Origin: an uncultured Flavobacteriaceae bacterium
Lineage (GTDB): Bacteria > Bacteroidota > Bacteroidia > Flavobacteriales > Flavobacteriaceae
Assembly: GCA_947494325.1 (NCBI GenBank)
Contig: CANLUS010000004.1
Coordinates: 124,001 to 188,000 of the forward strand
Length of the DNA: 64,000 nt
Reading direction: 5' to 3'
The notes under the pieces were generated by a model, which was given only the letters and a program-made list of their open reading frames with translations, was not told the DNA's origin and searched no databases. Positions within the stretch are counted from its first letter, which is position 1. Each line of letters opens with the position of its first letter. Position numbers and translations under genes: made by a program. Below, piece after piece: positions 35,475 to 43,312 of this stretch.

Positions 35475-36581
35475 CTAATTGCTAATATATTCGGAAGGCG
35501 TCATTTTCATAACTTCTTTGAATACTTTATAAAAGGTAGACTTTGAATTGAATCCAACTTCTTGAGCTATAGAAAATAGGGTCAACTCTTTATGATCGTT
35601 GTTATCAATTCTTTCAAGAAAATCTTTAACCCTATATTCATTGACCAATTCGTAAAATGTTTTTTTATAAGTATTGTTTAGAACCCATGACAATTTATTC
35701 GTTGTAGTTCCAATTTCATGGGCCAAACTTGACAAACTTAATTCTGGTTGACGGTATCCTTTTTTTTCCTTCAAGAAAACATCCACTAAATCTTGAATTT
35801 TATTGATTTGTTTTTCGTCAAGGTTGTTCTTTTTTTTAGATTTATTTTCACTCTTAGAGGGAAATTGAATCTTAAATACCTCGGGATATTTTAAGCTATA
35901 AAAACCTACGATATAAATTTGGATTACAAGAATTAAACACGATATGTCATAAATCAAAGGGATATCAATCCATAAATTCACTACAAATCGTTCTATAATA
36001 CCCAACAGCCAAAAAATCATATAAAACAGTAAACAAATGAGCATGATACGCACATACTTAGTAATGGTTTGATTGAACGATAGCTCTCGTTCTTCATTTT
36101 TCTTATAGTAATTGAATAATGCCATAGATTTGAGTAGATAGGCCGTAATAGAAACAAAAAACAAGATTTCTACACAAAATAAATAACTATAATTGAAGCG
36201 CCGAATATCTTGTATTGAATCATAGCTAAAGACATGAAAAAGACAATATATTGCATACAATAGTATAGGCAAATAATGATAATATGCTAAACGATATTTT
36301 CCGTTTTTATAAAAAAGCAACCGTCTAATATAGGTGTATACCAAAGGACCTATAAAAAGGTAAAAAATGTTAGAGATGCATCTATATTTTAAATAAAATT
36401 CAGTTCCTACAGCAGAAATTAAGATCCCTTCAATTAAATAAAAACTATAGATCGCCAACAAACATTGTATCATTCTGTTCGCTCCTGTATTTTTTTTAGG
36501 GATATACTGCAAAGCAAAAATTAAAAAAATACATTGACCAGTAATCAACACCAGAAAAAGCTCATAAAAAGATATATTCAT
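35475..36581 (-). CDS. AraC-family regulator with N-terminal 7-helix membrane sensor
   Basis: 368 residues. About seven hydrophobic helices fill residues 1-230; a Lys-rich cytoplasmic linker 'KSENKSKKKNNLDEKQ' leads to an AraC domain with two HTHs ('LSLSSLAHEIGTTTNKLSWVLN' and 'LTLFSIAQEVGFNSKSTFYKVFKEVMKMTPSEY'). Probably a one-component membrane sensor. Divergent from the S41 peptidase; their intergenic region is rich in palindromes that could be its operators. Confidence 0.93.
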   Translation of the reverse strand: MNISFYELFLVLITGQCIFLIFALQYIPKKNTGANRMIQCLLAIYSFYLIEGILISAVGTEFYLKYRCISNIFYLFIGPLVYTYIRRLLFYKNGKYRLAYYHYLPILLYAIYCLFHVFSYDSIQDIRRFNYSYLFCVEILFFVSITAYLLKSMALFNYYKKNEERELSFNQTITKYVRIMLICLLFYMIFWLLGIIERFVVNLWIDIPLIYDISCLILVIQIYIVGFYSLKYPEVFKIQFPSKSENKSKKKNNLDEKQINKIQDLVDVFLKEKKGYRQPELSLSSLAHEIGTTTNKLSWVLNNTYKKTFYELVNEYRVKDFLERIDNNDHKELTLFSIAQEVGFNSKSTFYKVFKEVMKMTPSEYISN

Positions 36582-36611
36582 TTACTTACAATTTTATTTC
36601 TTAGCTTCAAT

Positions 36612-36619
36612 CAAAGTTA
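36612..36619 (-). promoter_or_regulatory. Candidate -7 box of the AraC gene
   Basis: Minus strand TAACTTTG, exact TAnnTTTG, 31 bases before the AraC ATG. No clear -33 match. Confidence 0.4.
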
Positions 36620-36682
36620 TAAGCCAAGCTAATATAAAAATAGGATTAATAGTTCTCATCACTCTAAAAATAGTCTAAGACT

Positions 36683-36714
36683 ATAGTTTAGGACATCTAA
36701 ATGTCTAAAACTAT
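36683..36714. promoter_or_regulatory. 32-base imperfect palindrome between the AraC and S41 genes
   Basis: ATAGTTTAGGACAT and ATGTCTAAAACTAT (12 of 14 bases pair) around CTAA. Its core GACATCTAAATGTC recurs at 43243-43256. A second short palindrome, TAGTCTAAGACTA, adjoins it at 36671-36683. Operator for the AraC protein is a reasonable guess. Confidence 0.5.
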
Positions 36715-36777
36715 CATATCAGATGGCGAAAAAAGTTTTCTTTACGAAAGATTTCAATTAAATGCTTAAAAAGGTAT

Positions 36778-37902
36778 ATGTTAAACTACACAATCAGATT
36801 TAAAAGAAAAAATATGTTACGATTCAAAGATGTTTTAATTATTTTATTATGCTTATCAACTTCATGTATCTACTCTCAAAAGCAGCTCTCTAATGATGAA
36901 AAACATGCCGTAATTGAAAAAATCAAAGTTTTAATCGATTCAAATTATGTATTCATTGATAAAGTTGAATTCATAAATAAATCTCTGGACAGTTTAAAAC
37001 TGACAGATACCTATATTGATGCTAAAGAACATAAAAGCCTTGCACAGGTCTTAACGAAAGGCCTTGTTGATATTACGAAAGACCTTCATTTTGCAGTTCA
37101 ATACAATCCTGAATTTATCAAAGGAAATCGTGAACGAAACAGTCGAGAGGCTAAACCTAAGAATCAAGAAGAACCTAAAAAAGAAAAAAAGAATTGGGAC
37201 CTGTGGTACGCACAAAAAGAGAATTTTGGTTTTGAAAAAGTTGAAATACTTGGTGGAAATATTGGCTATATAAAATTTAACTTCTGGCACCATTTAGATT
37301 GGGCAAAACCAACTATTGATGCATCCATGAAATTTGTATCCAACACAGATGCTCTCATCATCGATTTAACTGAAAACGGTGGTGGCTACAGTCCTACCGA
37401 TAGCTATTTAGCCAGTTATTTCTTTGATTCCAAACCTAAGTTATGGATGTCGAGTTACGAAAGGCGAACAAATGAAACACTATCTGTTTATACTTTTCAA
37501 GATATTGGAGGAGAACGCTATTTAAATAAACCCGTATATATTTTGGTAAGTGAGAATTCTTTTTCGCTTGCAGAGCAATTTGCTTATGCTATGAAGCATT
37601 TTAAGAAAGCAACAATAGTTGGACAAACTTCTTCTGGAGCAGCTCACGCAATTGATTATATAGAAGTAAACGATAATTTTATGATTCAGCTTCCGATTAG
37701 CCGTAGTATCCATCCAGTAACAAAAACAGATTGGGAAGGAACAGGCGTAATTCCTAACAAAGTTACTAGTAATAATGAAGCATTAAAAACAGCACATCTT
37801 GAAGGATTGAATTTAATAATCGAACATTTAAAGAAACAAACTGTAGTAGGACCAATCTTAAAAAGATATCATAAAATAAAGTTAGCATTAAAAAATCGCT
37901 AA
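36778..37902 (+). CDS. S41 family C-terminal processing-like peptidase
   Basis: 374 residues; Met13 (36814) is the better start because a signal peptide follows ('MLRFKDVLIILLCLSTSCIYSQ'). The S41 core has 'IGYIKFNFWHH', 'ALIIDLTENGGGYSPTDSYLASYFF' and 'LVSENSFSLAEQFAYAMK', where the Ser before Leu-Ala-Glu is the expected nucleophile. No PDZ domain is evident and the helical N-terminus resembles the retinoid-binding-like N part of this branch. A Lys/Glu-rich patch lies near residue 130. Substrate unknown; divergent from an AraC regulator. Confidence 0.88.
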   Translation: MLNYTIRFKRKNMLRFKDVLIILLCLSTSCIYSQKQLSNDEKHAVIEKIKVLIDSNYVFIDKVEFINKSLDSLKLTDTYIDAKEHKSLAQVLTKGLVDITKDLHFAVQYNPEFIKGNRERNSREAKPKNQEEPKKEKKNWDLWYAQKENFGFEKVEILGGNIGYIKFNFWHHLDWAKPTIDASMKFVSNTDALIIDLTENGGGYSPTDSYLASYFFDSKPKLWMSSYERRTNETLSVYTFQDIGGERYLNKPVYILVSENSFSLAEQFAYAMKHFKKATIVGQTSSGAAHAIDYIEVNDNFMIQLPISRSIHPVTKTDWEGTGVIPNKVTSNNEALKTAHLEGLNLIIEHLKKQTVVGPILKRYHKIKLALKNR

Positions 37903-38022
37903 TGGCGTGTTGCACTGAATCTTTAAAGTTTTCATAAGTAGTAACTTAGTGTTTTTTAGATAAAAAATCTATGACTTTGAATCCAAATCACAATTTGGGT
38001 TGTCTAATACTAAAAACACACG

Positions 38023-38703
38023 ATGCAACACCTTATTAAAAGAGCAAGCCTATTGGTACTCATTTTAAGTACCTGTATACACGCGCAAACAATTTCTACC
38101 GACTCTATTGCAGGTAATTTATCGGTACCCGATGAAATTTTGAGTCAGATTCCCAGTTCCGAATTACCTCAATTTCTAACCGCACGCCAGCGGGTCATCG
38201 ACAAAAAAGAAATGATTCCGGCAAACGCCTACGAAGAGATCGGTGTCGCAAAAGAAGTGCTTATTAGAATACCTTCTAGTGATCTTTTAGAATTTTTAAA
38301 TGAAAGAGGCTACGTAGAGATCTTAGCACATGAACATTTGGGCAGCTCCCCATCTCATGGAGACCCGCCATCACCTCAGCAAATGATCAAGTTACTCTAT
38401 ATGATCCTCATTGCAATGACACTTTTGATAGTAATTCGTATGATCTTGATACACCTATCTAAGAAAAAAGATCAAGAAATAATTTTGAAGGCCCTAGAAC
38501 ATCAAAAAGAAATTCCGGTCGATCTGATGACTTCCAATCGGCAGCGAAGTTATCTAACCAACGCCGTATTATTTTCGGTACTGGGACTCGCCGTGATTGT
38601 TATTGGCTGGTTTGAACTTTTCCCCGGAATTTTAGGCGTAATACCCTTAAGCATCGGTATAGGATATTTCTTAATTAGGTACTTGACTAAGAAACAGCTT
38701 TAA
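38023..38703 (+). CDS. Membrane protein with duplicated IPSS motif, sigma operon
   Basis: 226 residues. A signal-like N-terminus ends 'TCIHAQ'. Two repeats follow: 'VPDEILSQIPSSELPQFL' (about 34-51) and 'VAKEVLIRIPSSDLLEFL' (about 77-94). Three membrane helices come after residue 123 with a cytoplasmic loop in the middle. The stop overlaps the sigma factor start (TAATG). Domain layout (sensor outside, helices, loop) suggests an anti-sigma or partner role, but no known anti-sigma motif is seen. Confidence 0.82.
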   Translation: MQHLIKRASLLVLILSTCIHAQTISTDSIAGNLSVPDEILSQIPSSELPQFLTARQRVIDKKEMIPANAYEEIGVAKEVLIRIPSSDLLEFLNERGYVEILAHEHLGSSPSHGDPPSPQQMIKLLYMILIAMTLLIVIRMILIHLSKKKDQEIILKALEHQKEIPVDLMTSNRQRSYLTNAVLFSVLGLAVIVIGWFELFPGILGVIPLSIGIGYFLIRYLTKKQL

Positions 38704-39239
38704 TGACGAAGCAAGAGGAGCATATGTTACTTTCGAAAGTACTTTTATATGATGATCATAAAGCTTTTGAACAACTTTTAAAAGCACATCAAAATGGCAT
38801 TAAAAATCTATTGCTAAAGCTTTTAGATTTTAATGATGGCGAAGTCGATGATCTTTTTCAGGAAACTTGTGCGAAGATTTATAAAAGCATCAAGCAATTT
38901 AAAGGCACGTCGAGCTTTGCAACTTGGTCGTATCGCATTGCCTATAACAATTTTCTCAATGCGCATAAACGAAAAAAAAGATTTCAAATGATGAAAGAGC
39001 TATTGCCAACAAAGAAGTCACCAAGAACCGACTATCAAAACGATAAAAAAATGGACATCGAACGCATGATTTTGATTCTAAAACCTAAAGAGAAAGTCGC
39101 TATTCAGTTGTCGTATATCCAAGGATTTAGTCATAAAGATATCGCTACGATTTTAGATTGCCCTATTGGCTCTGTGAAATCACTTATTAAACGAGGTAAA
39201 GAAAGAATCGCCACCAATTTTAAAAATTACAAGTCATGA
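38703..39239 (+). CDS. ECF-type RNA polymerase sigma factor
   Basis: 178 residues. Region 2 is 'DLFQETCAKIYKSIKQFKGTSSFATWSYRIAYNNFLNAHKRKKR'-like with the typical DxxQE and FATWxYxIAxN motifs; region 4 is 'LSYIQGFSHKDIATILDCPIGSVKSLIKRG'. It is coupled by one-base and four-base overlaps to the genes before and after it, so its own regulators are probably among them. Confidence 0.94.
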   Translation: MTKQEEHMLLSKVLLYDDHKAFEQLLKAHQNGIKNLLLKLLDFNDGEVDDLFQETCAKIYKSIKQFKGTSSFATWSYRIAYNNFLNAHKRKKRFQMMKELLPTKKSPRTDYQNDKKMDIERMILILKPKEKVAIQLSYIQGFSHKDIATILDCPIGSVKSLIKRGKERIATNFKNYKS

Positions 39240-39502
39240 ATCATAATCAGTTAGATCTTAAAGATATCTTTCTTTCGACCGAAAGAGATTTTTCTGCAGA
39301 TGCCGTTGCTGTGAAAAGAAAACACTTCAAAATGCAAAGACTAGATATAGCGCTGCCATCTCTATTTGGTCTTGTTGCTTTTGTGGCTGTTTATAAATTC
39401 AACAAAAGTACTTTTTCTGAAGTCACTTTTAATTCGTTAAATGAGTTCTATACTATATATGCCAATGAAATTACATCGCTAATACAGCAGGTATCATTTT
39501 AG
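39236..39502 (+). CDS. Small single-pass membrane protein, candidate anti-sigma factor
   Basis: 88 residues. A polar N-terminal part (1-35, 'FLSTERDFSADAVAVKRKHFKM') precedes one membrane helix (about 38-52) and a short outer tail. It starts ATGA-coupled inside the sigma gene stop. The shape, short cytoplasmic domain plus one helix, matches small anti-sigma factors by position; no named domain is recognised. Confidence 0.75.
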   Translation: MNHNQLDLKDIFLSTERDFSADAVAVKRKHFKMQRLDIALPSLFGLVAFVAVYKFNKSTFSEVTFNSLNEFYTIYANEITSLIQQVSF

Positions 39503-39594
39503 ACATCCTGCTAAAATAAAAAACATTATTAACACACATACGATTTCAAACATCAGTTTGGAAAGAGGAAATCCTATGTCTAATTCTAAAAATT

Positions 39595-41256
39595 ATGAAA
39601 AAAATTATAACCCTTAGTATCTGTTTGTTTTTCGGTTTTATCTCGAATGCACAAACTAAAATTGAAGCACTCGATGCTCTATTCGAAAGCATCGACAAAA
39701 CCGCTCCCGGTGTTGCGGTTGCCGTTATTGATAACGGAAAAACTATTTATAATAAAGCATTTGGTATGGCGAACCTCGAATATCAAGTTCCACTATCTAC
39801 CGATGCTGTTTTCGATATTGCTTCCTTGGCGAAGCAGTTTACAGGTTTCGCAATTGCCCAACTCGAACTAGAAAAAAAGTTAAGCATCGATGATCCGATC
39901 ACTAAGTATTTCCCAACACTCACTGGTCTCAAAGAAAATATTACTATCGCTCATTTATTACATCATTCGAGTGGGTTAAGAGATATTGGAGAGCTTTTCG
40001 ATGTTGGCCATTTTGGGTCGGAGCTTACTGCCGAGAAAACACTACAAATCATGGCTAGGCAAAGCAGTTTGAATTTTCCTCCAGGATCAGAGTCAGATTA
40101 TTCAAATACGAACTATGTGCTTCTTGCTAAAATCGTTGAACAAGTGTCCGAACAACCTTTTAGCACTTGGTGTAACGAACACATTTTTGCCCCTATGCAA
40201 ATGTCTAAAAGTTTTGCCAATGCAAATCCGAAAGTGGTAATTCCGAACAGGGCTGTTGCCTACTATCAAAACGAAAAAGGTTTTTCATTTGATCAAAACA
40301 ATGGCATGGCCTTAATAGGATCTAGTGCCGTTTTTAGCTCTTCTACAGATATGAGTATATGGGCAAGGTCTCTACTTACAAATAAGACCTATCAGAACAT
40401 TTTCAAAAAGATGCAAACGAAAGGAAAAACGAACGACGGAGATGTGATTGATTACGCTTACGGAATCGCCATCCAAACCTATAAAGGAAACCAAATGATT
40501 GTGCATTCTGGCGCTACACCAGCGGGATTTAGAACGGCCATTGCATTATTTCCAGCAAAAAACAAAGCAGTCGTTTTGTTGAGTAATCTTGGAAATATTG
40601 ACCTCGCTAATCAATTTCAACATCCTATTTTCGATATCCTATTTGAAAAAGAAGAGATAGCCAAAGAGATCTCTAAAAGTATAGAACAACCTAGAGAATC
40701 AGTGAGCCTAACAGAGGGGCAATTAGATAAATTTGTAGGAAGTTTTTTATTTAATGAAGAGCGAACTGTTCATATTCGTAAAGGTCCAAATGGGCTAACT
40801 GTGCAGCCCGATGGTGCACCTGAAATGCCCCTTGTACCCTTATCTAAAAATGAACTACATTTTGAAGCTTTTAAATCTACCCTGGCATTTTCTAATGAGA
40901 TCGGCAGTAAATTTCAAAAGGCGTTAATTTTATCACCAGAAGGGCAACGACAAGGAAACTTATTAAAAGTAGATTTGATATCGATAATAGATTTTAATCC
41001 AGAAGGCTATGTAGGAACATATTATGCTGAAGAATTAGATCTTTTGTGGACAATCACGTCAAATGAAAAAGGACTTACGATATACGATACTAAAAGAGGT
41101 GAAATTGGATTAAAACCATTAACAAAAACAATCGTTAAAGGGCATGAATTTAAATTAAAATTTGACTTTAATATCAAGGATAAAATCGTCGGATTTGGTT
41201 TGCATAGAGGTAATAGACTACGAGACCTTAAGTTCAAGAAAGTAGATTTAAACTAA
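39595..41256 (+). CDS. Exported serine hydrolase (beta-lactamase fold)
   Basis: 553 residues, signal peptide ends 'FISNAQ'. 'ASLAKQF' gives SxxK (Ser77), 'YSNTNYVL' gives YxN, and 'VHSGATPAGF' the HxG motif. The C-terminal part after residue 360 is a lipocalin-like or DUF3471-type beta domain in two segments. Likely a penicillin-binding protein-like peptidase or esterase. It follows the sigma operon by 92 bases, perhaps under its control; no promoter evidence. Confidence 0.92.
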   Translation: MKKIITLSICLFFGFISNAQTKIEALDALFESIDKTAPGVAVAVIDNGKTIYNKAFGMANLEYQVPLSTDAVFDIASLAKQFTGFAIAQLELEKKLSIDDPITKYFPTLTGLKENITIAHLLHHSSGLRDIGELFDVGHFGSELTAEKTLQIMARQSSLNFPPGSESDYSNTNYVLLAKIVEQVSEQPFSTWCNEHIFAPMQMSKSFANANPKVVIPNRAVAYYQNEKGFSFDQNNGMALIGSSAVFSSSTDMSIWARSLLTNKTYQNIFKKMQTKGKTNDGDVIDYAYGIAIQTYKGNQMIVHSGATPAGFRTAIALFPAKNKAVVLLSNLGNIDLANQFQHPIFDILFEKEEIAKEISKSIEQPRESVSLTEGQLDKFVGSFLFNEERTVHIRKGPNGLTVQPDGAPEMPLVPLSKNELHFEAFKSTLAFSNEIGSKFQKALILSPEGQRQGNLLKVDLISIIDFNPEGYVGTYYAEELDLLWTITSNEKGLTIYDTKRGEIGLKPLTKTIVKGHEFKLKFDFNIKDKIVGFGLHRGNRLRDLKFKKVDLN

Positions 41257-41351
41257 TGGTATAAAGGATTAACTTTTTCTAAAATTGATGTCATTTTATT
41301 GAAAAGTGTAACATTTTGGCCAGGGTAATGTCATTACAAAAACTAATCAAA

Positions 41352-43112
41352 ATGAATATGTATAAAATATCCTTGTTTTTAGGACTGAGCATCGCGCTAT
41401 TATCATGCAACACCAAACATAAAACCGATTCAGCGGTAATTACCGGAAAAGTAAACATCAACTGGTCGAAAACCATGAAACTAGCAAGCGGAGCCGTAAC
41501 ATTAACTGATTCATGGATTGATAGACTTAGTGTTGGAGATTCGATCATTGACTTAAATAGCGATGGTACATTCAACATAAAATTATCCGTTGACAAGCCA
41601 GGTTTCTATTCGCTTTCTCATCAGTCTAACGAAGTTGAACTATTCATATCACCCAACGATTCGCTTCATATAGACTTTACCTCAGAAACTCCATTCTCTG
41701 GCACTAGTGCAACCATAAACGATCATTTAAAATCGCTCAGAAATATTATTAATTCAAATCGAAAACATATTAACAGTATTGATTTCTATAATCAATCATC
41801 GAACAGGGTTGGTTCAATTTTAGATTCTTTAAAACAAGTCTATCTAGATGCACATCAAAATTATAAGAACGATGGAACTGTAGATGAAATTTTTGAAGAA
41901 AAAATTCTGGCTGATATTACCTATCGAAACAAACTTTATGAAACAGTACATCCTCCTCTTTACAAAAAACAAACGAACGAATTACTCCCTGTAAAAGAAA
42001 ACTATTATAAGGCTATTGCCGACGGAAGTTTTACAAATCCGGCCTTACTAAAATCGGTAGATTACATATTATTTTTAGATAACTACTTGGCGATACAATC
42101 GGCTGGCGATAAAAAATTTGACTATTTCTATGATGATCCTTTAGAAAAAATTCATCCTAAATATGAGCAGATACAACAGTTAGATGCACATCAAGAAATT
42201 AAGGATTACTTATTTAGTGAACACCTCCATAAGAGTATGGATAGTTATGGCATTACATATCTTGAAGATCTACTTCCCAGTTTTAAGAAAGACTGTAAAA
42301 ACCCTGAGTATATTCAACGTGTAGAAGAACGTGTAGAAGCAGCAAGAAAAAGGAGAACAGAGCCGAGTACCATTAAAATTTATAAAACCATTGGCAACAT
42401 TGAACTAGAAGCTCATATTTTTTATCCAGAAGATTTTAAAGAAGGCGACAAACGACCCGGTTATGTATTCTTTCACGGAGGTGGCTGGGCGATAGGCACA
42501 CCTGAATGGGGCTATAAAAATTGCAAAAATTATAGTGCTAAAGGAATGGTAGCGATTTCATTTGAGTATCGCTTAGTTGACATTCATAATTCGAATATAG
42601 TTGATTGCATAAAAGATGCTAAATCCGCCATATTGTGGACCCGTGAACAAGCAGCATCTTTAGGTATTGATCCTGATAAAATTGTCGCAGCAGGGTTTTC
42701 TGCAGGTGGACATTTAGCGGCGAGTACAGCTATTTTAAAAAACATTGAGATTTCTAATGATTCTGAATTGAGTGCAGAGCCAAATGCCATTGTAGTGCAT
42801 TCTGCTTCTTACAATACATTAAAAAGTGATTGGTTTGCTCGACAGTCTAATCAACAGCCAAGGTCAATTTCTACCTTTCATCATTTAGATAAAGATTTGG
42901 TTCCTTCGATCTTTTTTCATGGTACAAATGATCATTTAGCTCCTATTTCTGAATTCACTGAATTTAGAGATAAAATGGATGCGCTTGGCAATACATATGA
43001 ATACAAAATATTTGAAAATGTTGGACATTTCTTTAATAAGCCTTCTGCACGTGCGGAAGTAGGCGAAATGACAGATGCCTTCTTAACAAAATTAGGATAT
43101 ATCAAAAACTAA
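41352..43112 (+). CDS. Lipoprotein alpha/beta hydrolase with N-terminal beta domain
   Basis: About 586 residues from ATG 41352 (the longer frame begins at a TTG at 41316). Lipobox 'GLSIALLSC' precedes a DUF4369-like beta-sandwich ('SVGDSIIDLNSDGTFNIKLSVDKPGFYSL'). A helical middle leads to an alpha/beta hydrolase-3 domain: 'VFFHGGGWAIG' (oxyanion), 'AAGFSAGGHLAAS' (nucleophile Ser), 'FHGTNDHLAP' (Asp), 'NVGHFFNK' (His). The combination resembles esterases with a TlpA-like partner N-terminus. Substrate unknown. Confidence 0.9.
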   Translation: MNMYKISLFLGLSIALLSCNTKHKTDSAVITGKVNINWSKTMKLASGAVTLTDSWIDRLSVGDSIIDLNSDGTFNIKLSVDKPGFYSLSHQSNEVELFISPNDSLHIDFTSETPFSGTSATINDHLKSLRNIINSNRKHINSIDFYNQSSNRVGSILDSLKQVYLDAHQNYKNDGTVDEIFEEKILADITYRNKLYETVHPPLYKKQTNELLPVKENYYKAIADGSFTNPALLKSVDYILFLDNYLAIQSAGDKKFDYFYDDPLEKIHPKYEQIQQLDAHQEIKDYLFSEHLHKSMDSYGITYLEDLLPSFKKDCKNPEYIQRVEERVEAARKRRTEPSTIKIYKTIGNIELEAHIFYPEDFKEGDKRPGYVFFHGGGWAIGTPEWGYKNCKNYSAKGMVAISFEYRLVDIHNSNIVDCIKDAKSAILWTREQAASLGIDPDKIVAAGFSAGGHLAASTAILKNIEISNDSELSAEPNAIVVHSASYNTLKSDWFARQSNQQPRSISTFHHLDKDLVPSIFFHGTNDHLAPISEFTEFRDKMDALGNTYEYKIFENVGHFFNKPSARAEVGEMTDAFLTKLGYIKN

Positions 43113-43136
43113 CTATTTAAATATAGGCATACTTCT

Positions 43137-43170
43137 AAAATTTGCATAGTGCTATTACTGTGCAAATTTT
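43137..43170. terminator. Strong hairpin after the alpha/beta hydrolase gene
   Basis: AAAATTTGCATAGT pairs with ACTGTGCAAATTTT (one G-T wobble, 14 pairs) around GCTATT, 25 bases after the stop. The 3' T tract is inside the stem, so it would work as a terminator on either strand. Confidence 0.6.
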
Positions 43171-43242
43171 GGTTCTTGGATGTTGTTGCGAACCTGATTT
43201 AGGTTGGCTAAGATCTTATATTACTACCAAAGACAGTAACAT

Positions 43243-43256
43243 GACATCTAAATGTC
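43243..43256. promoter_or_regulatory. Palindrome GACATCTAAATGTC upstream of the XRE fusion gene
   Basis: GACAT/ATGTC arms around CTAA, identical to the core of the 36683-36714 palindrome. It sits 25 bases before the -7 box at 43281. Confidence 0.45.
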
Positions 43257-43280
43257 GTAGAAAAGACTAGGTATATGGTA

Positions 43281-43288
43281 TACTTTTG
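43281..43288 (+). promoter_or_regulatory. -7 box of the XRE fusion gene
   Basis: TACTTTTG, exact TAnnTTTG, 25 bases before ATG 43313. It covers the first codon of the longer frame that begins at 43286, so it excludes that start. Confidence 0.55.
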
Positions 43289-43312
43289 TTTCATAATTTA
43301 GCAATACTACTT

